DNA of 64,000 nucleotides from Neobacillus mesonae (GCA_023715865.1 JAMBOW010000010.1:1-64000), one strand, 5' to 3'; counted from the stretch's first letter, positions 41,781-51,589 are shown. Translations and numbers: made by a program. The notes: a model not told the origin generated them from the letters alone.

Positions 41781-41822
41781 GGACCAGCTCCTTCACTGGA
41801 AGGACTGCTCCGGTCTTTTTTG
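41781..41822 (+). terminator. Terminator after the DUF420 gene
   Basis: GACCAGC and CCTTC pair with GAAGG and GC..CGGTC in a long stem, followed by six T. Confidence 0.75.
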
Positions 41823-41886
41823 TGCAGACGACCGGACGTGCTACAATAGCAATATACGAATCGCATCATAAGGAGGGGAATTTAGC

Positions 41887-42795
41887 TTGAAGAAGAACAG
41901 ACTAGGTTCGTCAGATCTTTATGTGAGTGAAGTGGGTCTTGGCTGTATGTCGCTCGGGACCGATGAGAATACAGCCGTATCGCTTATTCATGAGGCATTG
42001 GAGCACGGCGTCAATTTTCTAGATACCGCGGACATCTACGATGATGGACGAAACGAGGAAATTGTGGGCGCTGCAATCAAAGGGCGCAGGCAAGATGTCA
42101 TTTTGGCGACGAAAGCGGGAAACCGGCGTATTCCCGGTCAGACAGGCCTAAGCTGGGATCCGAGCAAGAAACATATCTTGAGTGCTGTCAAAGAGAGCCT
42201 TCGTAGACTCCAAACAGATTATATTGATTTGTACCAGCTGCACGGTGGGACGATAGAGGACAACATAGAGGAAACGATCGAAGCCTTTGAACAATTAAAA
42301 CAAGAAGGCGTTATCCGTTATTATGGAGTATCCTCCATCCGACCAAATGTGATCAGAGAGTACGTTCAGCGCTCTCAGATTGTAAGTGTGATGAATCAAT
42401 ACAGCCTGCTGGATCGCCGAGGTGAAGAGGAAGCTTACCCTCTCCTTAATCAACACGGGATCAGTGTCATCGCCAGAGGACCGGTAGCCAGCGGTGCGCT
42501 TGCGGATGGTAGAGATGATAAAGCAGCAAAAGGGTTTCTAAATTATACGGGTGAACAGATCACGGACATCCGTGCCGGGCTTGATCCATTGGTGAATGAG
42601 CATCGGAGTATGTCTCAAACCGCAATACGCTATGTGCTTCATAATCCGGTTGTCGCAACGGTAATTCCTGGTGCAAGCTCCCGCACACAGCTCTTGGAAA
42701 ACGTGAGGGCGGCAGAGACACCCGATCTGACAGATGAGGAATACAATCTGCTGAGAGAAATAACACAGGCAAACCAATATACGCAGCACCGTTAA
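41887..42795 (+). CDS. Aldo/keto reductase
   Basis: A 302-residue NADPH-dependent reductase with a TTG start after AAGGAGGGG. The catalytic tetrad is D46 and Y51 (FLDTADIYDDG), K76 (LATKAGN) and H119 (YQLHGG). The NADPH-binding C-terminal segment is TVIPGASSRTQLLENV. Such enzymes reduce carbonyls; the substrate is unknown. It lies 49 bases before a thioredoxin-like gene and they probably form an operon ended by a strong terminator. Confidence 0.93.
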   Translation: MKKNRLGSSDLYVSEVGLGCMSLGTDENTAVSLIHEALEHGVNFLDTADIYDDGRNEEIVGAAIKGRRQDVILATKAGNRRIPGQTGLSWDPSKKHILSAVKESLRRLQTDYIDLYQLHGGTIEDNIEETIEAFEQLKQEGVIRYYGVSSIRPNVIREYVQRSQIVSVMNQYSLLDRRGEEEAYPLLNQHGISVIARGPVASGALADGRDDKAAKGFLNYTGEQITDIRAGLDPLVNEHRSMSQTAIRYVLHNPVVATVIPGASSRTQLLENVRAAETPDLTDEEYNLLREITQANQYTQHR

Positions 42796-42844
42796 TTCTA
42801 ATTGGATATAATACAATATAGAACTTAGAGAAGAGGGATACGAT

Positions 42845-43171
42845 ATGGAAAGAATACAAAGTGAAGAGCAGTATAAGGAACTCATTCAAGGGGATAAGCT
42901 TACCGTCATCAAATTTGATACGACATGGTGTCCAGATTGCAAAAATATGGACCGGTTTATCGGGGATGTTATTGATCAGCACCAGGATAAGCAGTTCTAC
43001 GCTATTGATGCTGAGAAGTTATTGCCCGTTGCAGAAACAAATCAGGTCCGCGGTATTCCAAGCCTGCTTGTGTTCAAGAACGGGGAGAAAATTGCGCATC
43101 TGCACAGCAAATGGGCTAAGACGCCTTCACAAGTATCGGAATATCTGGAAACACTAGAGTCCAAAATGTAA
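42845..43171 (+). CDS. Thioredoxin-family protein
   Basis: A 108-residue cytoplasmic thioredoxin fold. The active site is C29-P-D-C32 (TTWCPDCKNMDRF) instead of the classical CGPC, so its redox potential probably differs. The cis-proline is in RGIPSLLVFKNGE. Length and pattern match YtpP-like proteins of Bacillus. AAGAGGG precedes the ATG. Confidence 0.88.
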   Translation: MERIQSEEQYKELIQGDKLTVIKFDTTWCPDCKNMDRFIGDVIDQHQDKQFYAIDAEKLLPVAETNQVRGIPSLLVFKNGEKIAHLHSKWAKTPSQVSEYLETLESKM

Positions 43172-43189
43172 TAAGTTCAATATAGAAGC

Positions 43190-43228
43190 AAGAGCCCTCA
43201 TGCTGAGTCAGCATGAGGGCTTTTTTTG
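43190..43228 (+). terminator. Terminator after the reductase/thioredoxin operon
   Basis: AGCCCTCATGCTGA pairs with the following CAGCATGAGGGCT with a very short loop, then seven T. Confidence 0.92.
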
Positions 43229-43234
43229 ATTGAG

Positions 43235-44032
43235 CTAGAGAACGAACAGAAAGATGACGGCAGCCAGGCCGAAGCGATAGTAAGCAAACGTAGACAGCTT
43301 AAGTCTTTTTAATAAATGAAGGAACGTCCTAATGGCCAGCATACCTACGACAAATGAAGTGATCAGACCTGCAGCAAAATAAGGGATATCACTTGCAGAT
43401 AGATAGGAAGCACTCTTCAAGAGATCGAGACCTGTGGCAGCAAACATGATCGGCACCGATACAAGAAAGGTAAACTCTGCTGCTGCTGTATGACTGACCC
43501 TGGCAAGCAGTCCTCCTGAAATCGTCGAGCCTGACCTCGAGAAGCCCGGCCATAGCGCAAGCACTTGAAATAAGCCGATCGTAAACGCTTGTTTGTAGGT
43601 AATATCGTCGATCGTAACAGCAGTCGGTTTTTTATGCCATTTCTCAGCAGCGATCATGAGCACACCTCCGGCAATAAGGCTGTAAACAACCGTCGTTGGT
43701 CCGAACAAGTAGGCTTTAATGATATCCCGGAACAAGACAGCTGCAATACCTGCTGGAACCATCGCCAGGAAAATATGAAGCAGATTCAGCCTAGGAACGG
43801 TGCGGTCCTCGGGCTTCACCCTAAATAAACCGACAAACGTTCTCCAGTACAATACTACGACAGCGAGCACCGCTCCAAGCTGGACAACAACTTCAAATGT
43901 TTTTACGCTTTCCTCATCGGTGGATAAGCCGAGTAAGTGAGCTGTCAGGATCATATGCCCCGTTGAGGAAACGGGCAGAAACTCGGTCAAGCCTTCAATG
44001 ATCCCCATAATAATAGAAGATAAAATATCCAT
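43235..44032 (-). CDS. uppP: Undecaprenyl-diphosphatase
   Basis: A 265-residue membrane enzyme that removes a phosphate from undecaprenyl diphosphate, recycling the lipid carrier of wall synthesis; extra copies give bacitracin resistance. The two signature motifs are GIIEGLTEFLPVSSTGHMIL (residues 10-29) and PGFSRSGSTISGG. Seven or eight helices are predicted. AAGGAGG precedes the ATG. It is monocistronic and fits functionally with the SigW stress genes at the other end of the window. Confidence 0.97.
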   Translation of the reverse strand: MDILSSIIMGIIEGLTEFLPVSSTGHMILTAHLLGLSTDEESVKTFEVVVQLGAVLAVVVLYWRTFVGLFRVKPEDRTVPRLNLLHIFLAMVPAGIAAVLFRDIIKAYLFGPTTVVYSLIAGGVLMIAAEKWHKKPTAVTIDDITYKQAFTIGLFQVLALWPGFSRSGSTISGGLLARVSHTAAAEFTFLVSVPIMFAATGLDLLKSASYLSASDIPYFAAGLITSFVVGMLAIRTFLHLLKRLKLSTFAYYRFGLAAVIFLFVL

Positions 44033-44215
44033 AGCCTGTCCTCCTTTTAAGATCGCTGCGATAGATGAGGGCCACTTGCATCAGGAAACCATCTTTATAT
44101 ACTACTCGTCTCAGCGGGCATAAAGAACAATAAGAGATTGTTGATTTATGTCGAAACTGGTCGCTCTGCATGTTTACATTTTATGATATGATAGTTGGAG
44201 CAAAGCTGAAGTTTT

Positions 44216-44229
44216 TGTAAGCGCTTAGA
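44216..44229 (+). promoter_or_regulatory. cre-like site before the YesM-type kinase gene
   Basis: TGTAAGCGCTTAGA matches the CcpA cre consensus at 13 of 14 positions. It lies 21 bases before the start codon, where bound CcpA would block transcription. Confidence 0.65.
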
Positions 44230-44250
44230 AGAATTATAGGGGGAAATCCG

Positions 44251-46044
44251 ATGCTGTCATGGCTTGTACGGCTTAACAATAATACGAAGCTGAAGCATAA
44301 GCTCTTGATGAGTTATGTGCTGGTCGTCATGATTCCTGTACTGATTATTGGTATAGGGGTAACCTATTACTTTCGGCAGCAAGCCATGGATCAAGCGATA
44401 GAGCAGGCAGAAAACAACGTGGATCGCATCAAAAATCAGGCATCAACCTTTCTTAGGGTGCCGACGGATATATCGAACCTCCTCTTGTTTAACAAGGAAT
44501 TAGAGGTGCTCGTAAATACAGAATACTCCAGCATTCTTGAGTTAACGAAGAGCTATCATGCCTTTGATCTGTTTAACGAATATCTTCAGCAGTACCGGGA
44601 GCTGTCAGCCATCCGTTTTTTCACTTATAATCCGACTCTGGTTAATAACCTGGAGTTTATTCCAGTGACAGATCAAATAGAACATACAGAATGGTTTGAA
44701 GAAGCTATAAATGGAAGAAGTATCGGCTGGTTTTATGTACCGTCAACTCCTGATAATCCGGCAGATGCGCTGGCGCTGGTCAGAAGAGTACAGTTTCCTG
44801 AATATCAGACTCAAGGCGTACTGATGGTGCTGATTAACCGCAATGAACTTAACAACATTCTGAGCCAGGAGCCTTTTGATACAATGATCGTGGACAGCCA
44901 AGGATATATCGTTTCTGCTAAGGATACGGCTTTGGTTGGTCAAACCTTTGATTCTCTGGATATTGGAGTGGAACTCTCCAGCCAGAAGAAGGGTATCATT
45001 GACACGAACGTCAAAAGTGAACCTTCCAAGATCATCATAGATGAGCTGCTGCCAGCCTCAAGTATGAATGGTTTTCAAATCGTATCGATCTTCTCCAACA
45101 AAAGTATTGTAGACGATGCGAACAAGATCAGTTTAATCGGGATGCTGTTTATCGGTTTGGTGCTGCTTGTAGCGCTGGCATTTGTAAATGTGATTTCCTT
45201 TATTACCACTAAGCGTATGCTGGGACTAAGCAGGCAGATTACCCGGGTTGCGCTTGGAGATTTGAAAGTGGTTTCGAATATTGATGGAAATGATGAAATT
45301 GGTCAATTATCAAGACAATTCAATTATATGGTTTCAAGTATTAACGAATTAATGAATCAGGTCGTTGAGACCAGTGAGCAGAACACTCGCCTTGAGATTG
45401 CACAAAAAGAAATTAAGCTGAAGATGATGGCCAGCCAGATCAATCCTCATTTTCTGTTCAATGCGCTAGAATCTATCCGGATGAAGGCACATATCAAGGG
45501 AGAGGTTGAAATTGCGAACATCGTTAGACTGCTTGGTAAGCTGATGCGGAAAAACCTGGAGATTGGAAGCGGACACACGACAGTAAAAGCAGAAATGGAA
45601 ATCGTTCAGTCCTATTTGCACATTCAAAAATTCCGTTATGAGGATCGATTGGACTTTGAGCTGCGTCTGGATAAAGGTGCCGAAAAAATATATATTCCTC
45701 CGCTAATCATTCAGCCCTTGGTGGAAAATGCAATTGTGCATGGATTGGAGAACCAGGAAGAGGGCGTCAAGGTTGAAGTTGAGATCCAGGAGCTCGATGA
45801 AGAGCTGCTTCGAATATGTGTGAAAGACAATGGAGCTGGGATAACAGAGGAGCGGCTGGCGGAAGTGCTGGCGTCAATTGCAGGGCCGGATGAAGTAGAA
45901 AAAAGCCGAATCGGTTTAAGAAATGTCCATCAACGTTTGACCTTATCCTATGGAGAAAAGCATGGTCTTAACATCCAAAGTGAGCACGGCAAAGGTACAG
46001 AAATTTATTTTACTGTTCCCAAAGGAGGCAGCCCAAATGTATAG
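44251..46044 (+). CDS. Sensor histidine kinase, YesM type
   Basis: A 597-residue membrane kinase. Two helices (about residues 18-38 and 290-315) bracket a large extracellular sensor domain. A HAMP segment follows (TKRMLGLSRQITRVALGDL), then the his_kinase box MASQINPHFLFNALESIRM with phospho-acceptor H400. The ATPase domain is of the YesM type (PPLIIQPLVENAIVHGLEN, VKDNGAGI, IGLRNVHQRL). It overlaps the regulator gene by eight bases. Together with YesN-type regulators such kinases sense extracellular sugars and control nearby ABC importers, here probably the two permeases and lipoproteins. Confidence 0.92.
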   Translation: MLSWLVRLNNNTKLKHKLLMSYVLVVMIPVLIIGIGVTYYFRQQAMDQAIEQAENNVDRIKNQASTFLRVPTDISNLLLFNKELEVLVNTEYSSILELTKSYHAFDLFNEYLQQYRELSAIRFFTYNPTLVNNLEFIPVTDQIEHTEWFEEAINGRSIGWFYVPSTPDNPADALALVRRVQFPEYQTQGVLMVLINRNELNNILSQEPFDTMIVDSQGYIVSAKDTALVGQTFDSLDIGVELSSQKKGIIDTNVKSEPSKIIIDELLPASSMNGFQIVSIFSNKSIVDDANKISLIGMLFIGLVLLVALAFVNVISFITTKRMLGLSRQITRVALGDLKVVSNIDGNDEIGQLSRQFNYMVSSINELMNQVVETSEQNTRLEIAQKEIKLKMMASQINPHFLFNALESIRMKAHIKGEVEIANIVRLLGKLMRKNLEIGSGHTTVKAEMEIVQSYLHIQKFRYEDRLDFELRLDKGAEKIYIPPLIIQPLVENAIVHGLENQEEGVKVEVEIQELDEELLRICVKDNGAGITEERLAEVLASIAGPDEVEKSRIGLRNVHQRLTLSYGEKHGLNIQSEHGKGTEIYFTVPKGGSPNV

Positions 46045-47572
46045 CGTATTGCTAGTAGATGATGAACCGATGATCAGAGAAGGATTAAAGACAATCATTA
46101 ATTGGGAAGAGCAGGGATATGAAGTCATTGATACGGCTTCAAACGGAAGAGAGGCAGTTGAGAAATTTAATGCACTGAATCCGGATTTGATGATTCTGGA
46201 TATTCGTATGCCGGGTATGACCGGACTTGAGGTTATAGAGCATCTCCGTGAGGAAGGGAACAAGGGACATTTTCTTATTTTGAGCGGTCATGCCGATTTT
46301 GACTATGCCAAAAAAGCAATCAGCTTTGGGGTAGATGGTTATCTGCTCAAGCCGGTTGATGAAGATGAAATAATAGAAGAGCTCGAAAGAGTTAAGAATA
46401 TGCTGGAGAGAGACAAGAAGGTAAAGCAGCGCGTTTCAAATGAAGACCTTTTCTATAGAGAGCATCTAATCGAATCGATGATTTTTGACGATAGAACATG
46501 GGCTCAGGAACAGGTAAAGGATTGGGGGCTTGATTGGCCAAGCTATCAGGTGCTGCTGGTAGAGATCTATGGTGAGAGCAATTCTTATATGACGGAGATC
46601 AAGCGAGAAATAGCAGAGATGCTTAATACATCGCAGCGTGGGGTTGTTTTTTCGGCCGGGCAATATATCGGATTGTTATTAAAAGCCCCCGTTACTTCGA
46701 AGGATGATAGCAAACGTCTACATGAGGAGATCGTTTCGTTAATCCGGCGCTTTTCCGCTCTTGGCTACATTGCGGGAGGTACCCCGGTTACCCAAATTCA
46801 TGATCTTGGACGATCTTATAGAGAGGCAGTCAGTACGTTGGAGCTGCGTTTCTTCGCTAAAGAACATACCTTGATGCTGTTTGGTGAATTCGAATTTGAT
46901 AGAGAACCAAGCAGCGTCCATCCTCTTGATGAAAATGTGCTTGCGGACAAGCTTTATTATGCCCTTGATATTCGCAGTAAGGACCTTCTTGCTCGTGTGC
47001 TTTCTGAATTGGAAGAGATTATTATAAGCAACGGGTATACAGAAGGGGATGTCAAAAAAATAACGGTCCAGATCGCTGCCCTTGCACTCAACAAGCTTTC
47101 CTTAAATCACGAAGATGCAAAAAGCATTGCAACAGAGCACACCTCCATGCTTGCAGCTCTGTATCGGCAGCCTACACTCTACGAACTGCTTACAACATTG
47201 AACATTCAATTTGTAAAAGTGATCTCTCAGCTTGGCGGCAACAGCAAAGATACAGTCATTAAGCAGATGATTGACTTCATTAAGCGTAATCCAGGCGACC
47301 ATTTGAAGTTGGAGCTACTGGCGGATGTCTTCAATTACAACAGCAGTTATTTAGGCAAGCTGTTCAAGAACTATACGGGAGAGTCCTTTAATGTATTTGT
47401 TGATAAAGTGAGGATGGAGAAAGCGAAGGAATTACTGGAGGAAGGACTTAAGGTCCATCAGGTTTCGGCCTCAATTGGCTATGCGAATGTAGACTATTTT
47501 CATAGTAAGTTTAAAAAATATGTTGGTGTTTCACCGTCAGCTTACCGGGAGCAGTCCAAAAACCGTGGCTAG
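46037..47572 (+). CDS. AraC-type response regulator, YesN type
   Basis: A 511-residue response regulator. The start at 46037 follows AAAGGAGG; an earlier in-frame ATG at 45950 lies well inside the kinase gene. The receiver has VLLVDDEP and phospho-acceptor D55 (MILDIRMPG). A long middle region (about 135-400) is followed by AraC-type helix-turn-helix motifs at the end (LELLADVFNYNSSYLGKLFKNY, VHQVSASIGYANVDYFHSKFKKYVG). The terminator hairpin overlaps its stop codon. Its likely targets are the transport genes that follow. Confidence 0.93.
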   Translation: MYSVLLVDDEPMIREGLKTIINWEEQGYEVIDTASNGREAVEKFNALNPDLMILDIRMPGMTGLEVIEHLREEGNKGHFLILSGHADFDYAKKAISFGVDGYLLKPVDEDEIIEELERVKNMLERDKKVKQRVSNEDLFYREHLIESMIFDDRTWAQEQVKDWGLDWPSYQVLLVEIYGESNSYMTEIKREIAEMLNTSQRGVVFSAGQYIGLLLKAPVTSKDDSKRLHEEIVSLIRRFSALGYIAGGTPVTQIHDLGRSYREAVSTLELRFFAKEHTLMLFGEFEFDREPSSVHPLDENVLADKLYYALDIRSKDLLARVLSELEEIIISNGYTEGDVKKITVQIAALALNKLSLNHEDAKSIATEHTSMLAALYRQPTLYELLTTLNIQFVKVISQLGGNSKDTVIKQMIDFIKRNPGDHLKLELLADVFNYNSSYLGKLFKNYTGESFNVFVDKVRMEKAKELLEEGLKVHQVSASIGYANVDYFHSKFKKYVGVSPSAYREQSKNRG

Positions 47573-47588
47573 GCGGTTTTTTTTTGAA
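47557..47588 (+). terminator. Terminator overlapping the end of the YesN-type gene
   Basis: AAAACCG pairs with CGGTTTT and nine T follow. The TAG stop codon (47570-47572) is in the loop region. Confidence 0.8.
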
Positions 47589-47784
47589 TATAGAAATAGT
47601 TTTTTGTCGACTAAGCACAGATGTTACATTTTTCGACCTGCAAAACCCTAATTTTTAGACATTTTATATCTTTATCTGACGAGGTACCTCTAATTTTTAT
47701 ATGAATTTCTCTTAAATCCATTGGGTATTGATCTGCAAAATGTTGGAGTATCATTAAGTTATTAAACAGAGGAGGGGTCATTTC
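47589..47784 (+). other. Regulatory interval before the permease operon
   Basis: About 200 bases with no reading frame. TCGAC occurs at 47607-47611 and 47633-47637 preceded by T runs, a possible YesN-type direct repeat. No convincing SigA promoter and no cre site are seen, unlike at the lipoprotein genes downstream. Confidence 0.4.
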
Positions 47785-48768
47785 ATGGAAACGCTAACAA
47801 AGCCCGCTTCCACGGATTCCAAGGAGTCACCCGCTGCAAAGGCGAAGCGGAAACGGCCTAATAACTTTTGGAAGACAGTGAAAGACCAAAAGTATTTGCT
47901 GCTGATGTCTATGCCTTTCGTTGCATGGGTATTTGTATTCAACTATCTGCCGCTATGGGGATGGACCATGGCATTCCAGGATTTTAAGCCGGCGCGCGGC
48001 TTTTTTGAACAGGATTGGGTAGGGTTCAAGCATTTTGTTGAATTGTTTAGTGACGACCGGTTCTACCTTGTATTAAGAAATACACTCGCAATGAGTTTGA
48101 TGGGACTAGTTGTCGGTTTTGTATTCCCGATCTTCTTCGCCATCTTGCTGAATGAGCTTCGGGGTAAATTTTTCAAGAGAACCGTGCAAACGGTATCATA
48201 CTTACCTCACTTTGTATCCTGGGTCGTTGTAGCCGGGATTGTAACAAAAATGCTGTCCACTGACGGCGGTATTGTAAATGATATTTTAGTAGCTTTAAAT
48301 ATTATCGATGAGCCTATACAGTTTATGGCCAGAGGGAACCTATTTTGGTACATTGTAACCGCTTCCGACTTATGGAAGGAAATGGGCTGGAATGCGATCA
48401 TCTATTTGGCTGCGATTACGGGGATTGACCAAGAGCTGTACGAAGCGTCACGTGTTGATGGCGCCAGCCGCTGGAGACAAATGTGGCATATTACACTGCC
48501 TGGTATCCGTTCTACAATCTCTGTACTTTTCATCATGTCGATCGGTCACTTAATCGCTATTGGTTACGAGAAACAGCTCTTGCTCCAAAACAGCTTGGTG
48601 ACGGACTACTCGGAAGTACTCGATATATATGCTCTGAATTACGGTTTGCAGATGGGTAGGTACTCATATGGTACGGCCATAGGGATATTCAACTCTGTAG
48701 TCAGCGTTATCCTGTTGTTCACTGCGAACGGTCTCTTCAAGAAATTTACTAAAGAGAGCATCATGTAG
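47785..48768 (+). CDS. Polysaccharide ABC transporter permease, LplB type
   Basis: A 327-residue permease with a charged N-terminal tail and six helices. YLLLMSMPFVAWVFVFNYLPLWGWTMAFQDFKP is the typical LplB/YtePQ opening. The ATPase-contact loop is YEASRVDGASRWRQMWHITLPGI (about residues 226-248). AGGAGGGG precedes the ATG. It is followed 16 bases later by the partner permease. Such importers bring in plant-polysaccharide fragments and usually share an MsmX-type ATPase encoded elsewhere; none is present here. Confidence 0.93.
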   Translation: METLTKPASTDSKESPAAKAKRKRPNNFWKTVKDQKYLLLMSMPFVAWVFVFNYLPLWGWTMAFQDFKPARGFFEQDWVGFKHFVELFSDDRFYLVLRNTLAMSLMGLVVGFVFPIFFAILLNELRGKFFKRTVQTVSYLPHFVSWVVVAGIVTKMLSTDGGIVNDILVALNIIDEPIQFMARGNLFWYIVTASDLWKEMGWNAIIYLAAITGIDQELYEASRVDGASRWRQMWHITLPGIRSTISVLFIMSIGHLIAIGYEKQLLLQNSLVTDYSEVLDIYALNYGLQMGRYSYGTAIGIFNSVVSVILLFTANGLFKKFTKESIM

Positions 48769-48784
48769 AAAGGGGGAAGGCAGC

Positions 48785-49687
48785 GTGAAAAACAAAGCTT
48801 TTAATGCAACAAGATCAGAGAGAGTTTTTGATGTAGCAAACTATATTATTATGGCTTTGATTCTTATAGTGACACTGTATCCGTTCTTGAACGTGCTTGC
48901 GATTTCATTGAATGACTCAACAGATACAGTTCGCGGTGGCATTTATTTATGGCCGCGTGAGTTAACACTTGAGAATTACAAGACGATATTCCAATATGAT
49001 GGCTTGATCCAAGGTGCTCAGGTCTCCCTGGCAAGAACGATTGTCGGAACCCTGCTCGGCCTTGTGAGTTCTTCCATGGTAGCGTATACTTTGGCTCGGC
49101 CAGACTTTAGAGCAAAGAAATTTGTATCTACATTCTTGGCGCTTACCATGTATTTCTCCGGTGGTTTGATTCCGGGCTACATCCTAATGAGAGATCTTAA
49201 CCTGATCGGTACGTTCTGGATTTATATTTTTCCGGGTTTGATCAGTGCATTTAACGTCTTTGTTATTCGTTCCTTTATCGATGGCCTTCCATTTGCACTT
49301 CAAGAATCGGCCAAGCTCGATGGAGCAAATGACTTCAAGATTTATTACAAAATCATTCTTCCGCTCTGTAAGCCGGTGCTTGCAACCATTGCATTGTTCC
49401 TTGCAGTCGGACAGTGGAACTCTTGGTTTGATACGTATCTGTACAACGGCTCTAAACCAGAGCTTACGACGCTTCAATATGAACTTATGAAGGTTCTCCA
49501 AAGTACACAGCAGGGAAGCGGCGCCACCGTTAATGCTAATGATATGGCGCAGCAAATGGCTCAGGTTTCACCGGAATCGATTCGGATGGCCATTACAATC
49601 GTCGTAACCGTTCCGATCCTACTTGTTTATCCGTTCCTGCAAAAGTACTTTGTTGGCGGTATGACACTGGGTGCGGTAAAAGCTTAA
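48785..49687 (+). CDS. Polysaccharide ABC transporter permease, LplC type
   Basis: A 300-residue partner permease starting with GTG after a purine-rich AAAGGGGGAAGG. There are six helices. The contact loop is QESAKLDGANDFKIYYKIILPLCKP, and the C terminus KYFVGGMTLGAVKA is family-typical. The first lipoprotein gene starts 93 bases later, so the three genes probably form one operon. Confidence 0.94.
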   Translation: MKNKAFNATRSERVFDVANYIIMALILIVTLYPFLNVLAISLNDSTDTVRGGIYLWPRELTLENYKTIFQYDGLIQGAQVSLARTIVGTLLGLVSSSMVAYTLARPDFRAKKFVSTFLALTMYFSGGLIPGYILMRDLNLIGTFWIYIFPGLISAFNVFVIRSFIDGLPFALQESAKLDGANDFKIYYKIILPLCKPVLATIALFLAVGQWNSWFDTYLYNGSKPELTTLQYELMKVLQSTQQGSGATVNANDMAQQMAQVSPESIRMAITIVVTVPILLVYPFLQKYFVGGMTLGAVKA

Positions 49688-49780
49688 TATAGTTGGGTTA
49701 GATAGAGAAAATAGAGATAAAAAATATTGTTGGACAGGATCAAAACGAAACATCGTAATTTACGTGGGGAGGAACTAGAT

Positions 49781-51487
49781 ATGCCTAGCAAGACAACTAA
49801 ATTTGCGTTAGTACCGTTACTTGGAATGTCTCTTCTGGCCGCAGGCTGCGGCGGAGGAGGCGGAAACGCCAGTGGTGAGTATGAAGATACAAGCAATGAT
49901 ACTTCACCGATTACATTCTCTTTCTTTAGTGCAGACGCATCACCGAACTGGAACCAAATGCAGGATGCAGTAGGTAAGAAAATTACAGAAGCAACGGGAG
50001 TTACTCTAAATGGTGAGTTTGCGGTAACCGGCGGTGGTCAAGACCGTGTCGCTCTTATGGCAGCGAGCGGTGAGTACCCAGACGTCATTTCTGCAAAAGG
50101 CGAAGTAAACAAGCTGGTTGATGCAGGTGCCTTAATTGATCTGACAGATCTCATTGATCAGTATGCACCTAACCTTAAGGCATTGTACGGAGAGTATTGG
50201 GATCGCCTGAAATACAGCACGGAGGACGAATCCATTTATGTTCTTCCAACCTACGCAGGCGTAGGTCAACAATATTTTGATGCAACAGGCGGATTCAAGC
50301 TTCAGCATCGTGTACTTGAAGAGCTCGGATATCCAGAAATCCGCACGACTGAAGATTTTGAGAAGGTATTGAAAGACTACATGAAGCTTCATCCAACGAC
50401 AGACGGACAACCTACAATTCCGCTGACTCTAGATGCAGATGATTGGAGAATTCAAATTACAGTTACGAATCCAGCTTTCTGGGCAACGGGTGCTCATGAC
50501 GATGGAGAATATTACATCAATTCAGACACGTATGAAGCTATGCTGCATATTAAACGTCCAGAGGAAAGAGAGTATTTCCGCTGGCTGAACAAACTATATA
50601 ACGAAGGCTTGATTGACAAAGAAAGCTTTGTACAAAAATCAGATCAATACAAATCTAAAATTGCAAGCGGACGTGTTCTTGGTTTGATCGATCAAGAGTG
50701 GGGATACGCCGATGCGGAAAATGCTTTGAAATCTCAAGGCAAATACGATCAGACTTATGCGACTTTCCCAGTTACCATGTCTGAAGATATCTTGGATCAT
50801 ACTTTCCAAGATACAGGTTTTGTATCTGGATGGGGTGTAGGGATCTCAACTACAAACCCGGACCCTGTTCGTACGATCAAGTTCTTTGATTACCTTGCTT
50901 CTGAAGAGGGACAGGTACTCATTAACTGGGGTATCGAAGGCGAACAATATAAAGTGGACGAGAACGGTACACGTGTAATTCCGGAAGATGTATTGGATGA
51001 GAAGAACAACAATGCCGGACCATTCCAAAAGGAAACAGGAATCGGCTTGTATGGCAACATTGCACCGCACTATGGTGACGGTATGAAGGATTCTACAGGA
51101 AATTACTATACTGCAAATTATCCAGAGCAAATTGCTGCTTCCTATTCCGATGCGGATAAGAAGACTCTTGAGCAATACAGCGCTGAGACGTATAAAGATC
51201 TGTTCCCGAAAGAGGATGAGTTCCCTGTAAAACCATGGGGTGCAGCTTACAATATGGCGGTACCGTCTGGTTCAAGCTACAGTGTTGCTTTCCAAAAATC
51301 ACAGGATATTATTAGAAAACGCATCCCTGAAGCGATCTTAACTACACCAGACAAGTTTGATGCTGTGTACGATACTATGCTGAACGAGCTGGATAAAGCG
51401 GGTATTCCGGCAATGGAAGAGGAGTATTCGGAGCTGATCAAAGAGAGAGTTGAGCTTTGGAACAGCGGTACAACTGCAGCTGAATAA
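49781..51487 (+). CDS. Substrate-binding lipoprotein 1, LplA type
   Basis: A 568-residue extracellular binding lipoprotein. The start at 49781 follows GGGGAGG. The signal peptide ends in LLAAGC with Cys23, then a glycine-rich linker. It opens with SPITFSFFSADASPNWNQMQDAVG and includes DADDWRIQITVTNPAFWATGA, the likely ligand-contact region. It is the first of three tandem paralogs and the only one next to the permease genes without its own promoter in view. A terminator follows it, which separates the others. Confidence 0.93.
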   Translation: MPSKTTKFALVPLLGMSLLAAGCGGGGGNASGEYEDTSNDTSPITFSFFSADASPNWNQMQDAVGKKITEATGVTLNGEFAVTGGGQDRVALMAASGEYPDVISAKGEVNKLVDAGALIDLTDLIDQYAPNLKALYGEYWDRLKYSTEDESIYVLPTYAGVGQQYFDATGGFKLQHRVLEELGYPEIRTTEDFEKVLKDYMKLHPTTDGQPTIPLTLDADDWRIQITVTNPAFWATGAHDDGEYYINSDTYEAMLHIKRPEEREYFRWLNKLYNEGLIDKESFVQKSDQYKSKIASGRVLGLIDQEWGYADAENALKSQGKYDQTYATFPVTMSEDILDHTFQDTGFVSGWGVGISTTNPDPVRTIKFFDYLASEEGQVLINWGIEGEQYKVDENGTRVIPEDVLDEKNNNAGPFQKETGIGLYGNIAPHYGDGMKDSTGNYYTANYPEQIAASYSDADKKTLEQYSAETYKDLFPKEDEFPVKPWGAAYNMAVPSGSSYSVAFQKSQDIIRKRIPEAILTTPDKFDAVYDTMLNELDKAGIPAMEEEYSELIKERVELWNSGTTAAE

Positions 51488-51548
51488 TGCTTTTGATTCT
51501 TAGTTCGCACATTAAAGTTTAAAATCGATGATAACTGATTTACAGAAG

Positions 51549-51589
51549 AAAGAGACTTTTATAGTTAGCTTATAAAAGTCTCTTTTTTC
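51549..51589 (+). terminator. Terminator after lipoprotein 1
   Basis: AGAGACTTTTATA pairs perfectly with TATAAAAGTCTCT, then six T. Confidence 0.92.
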
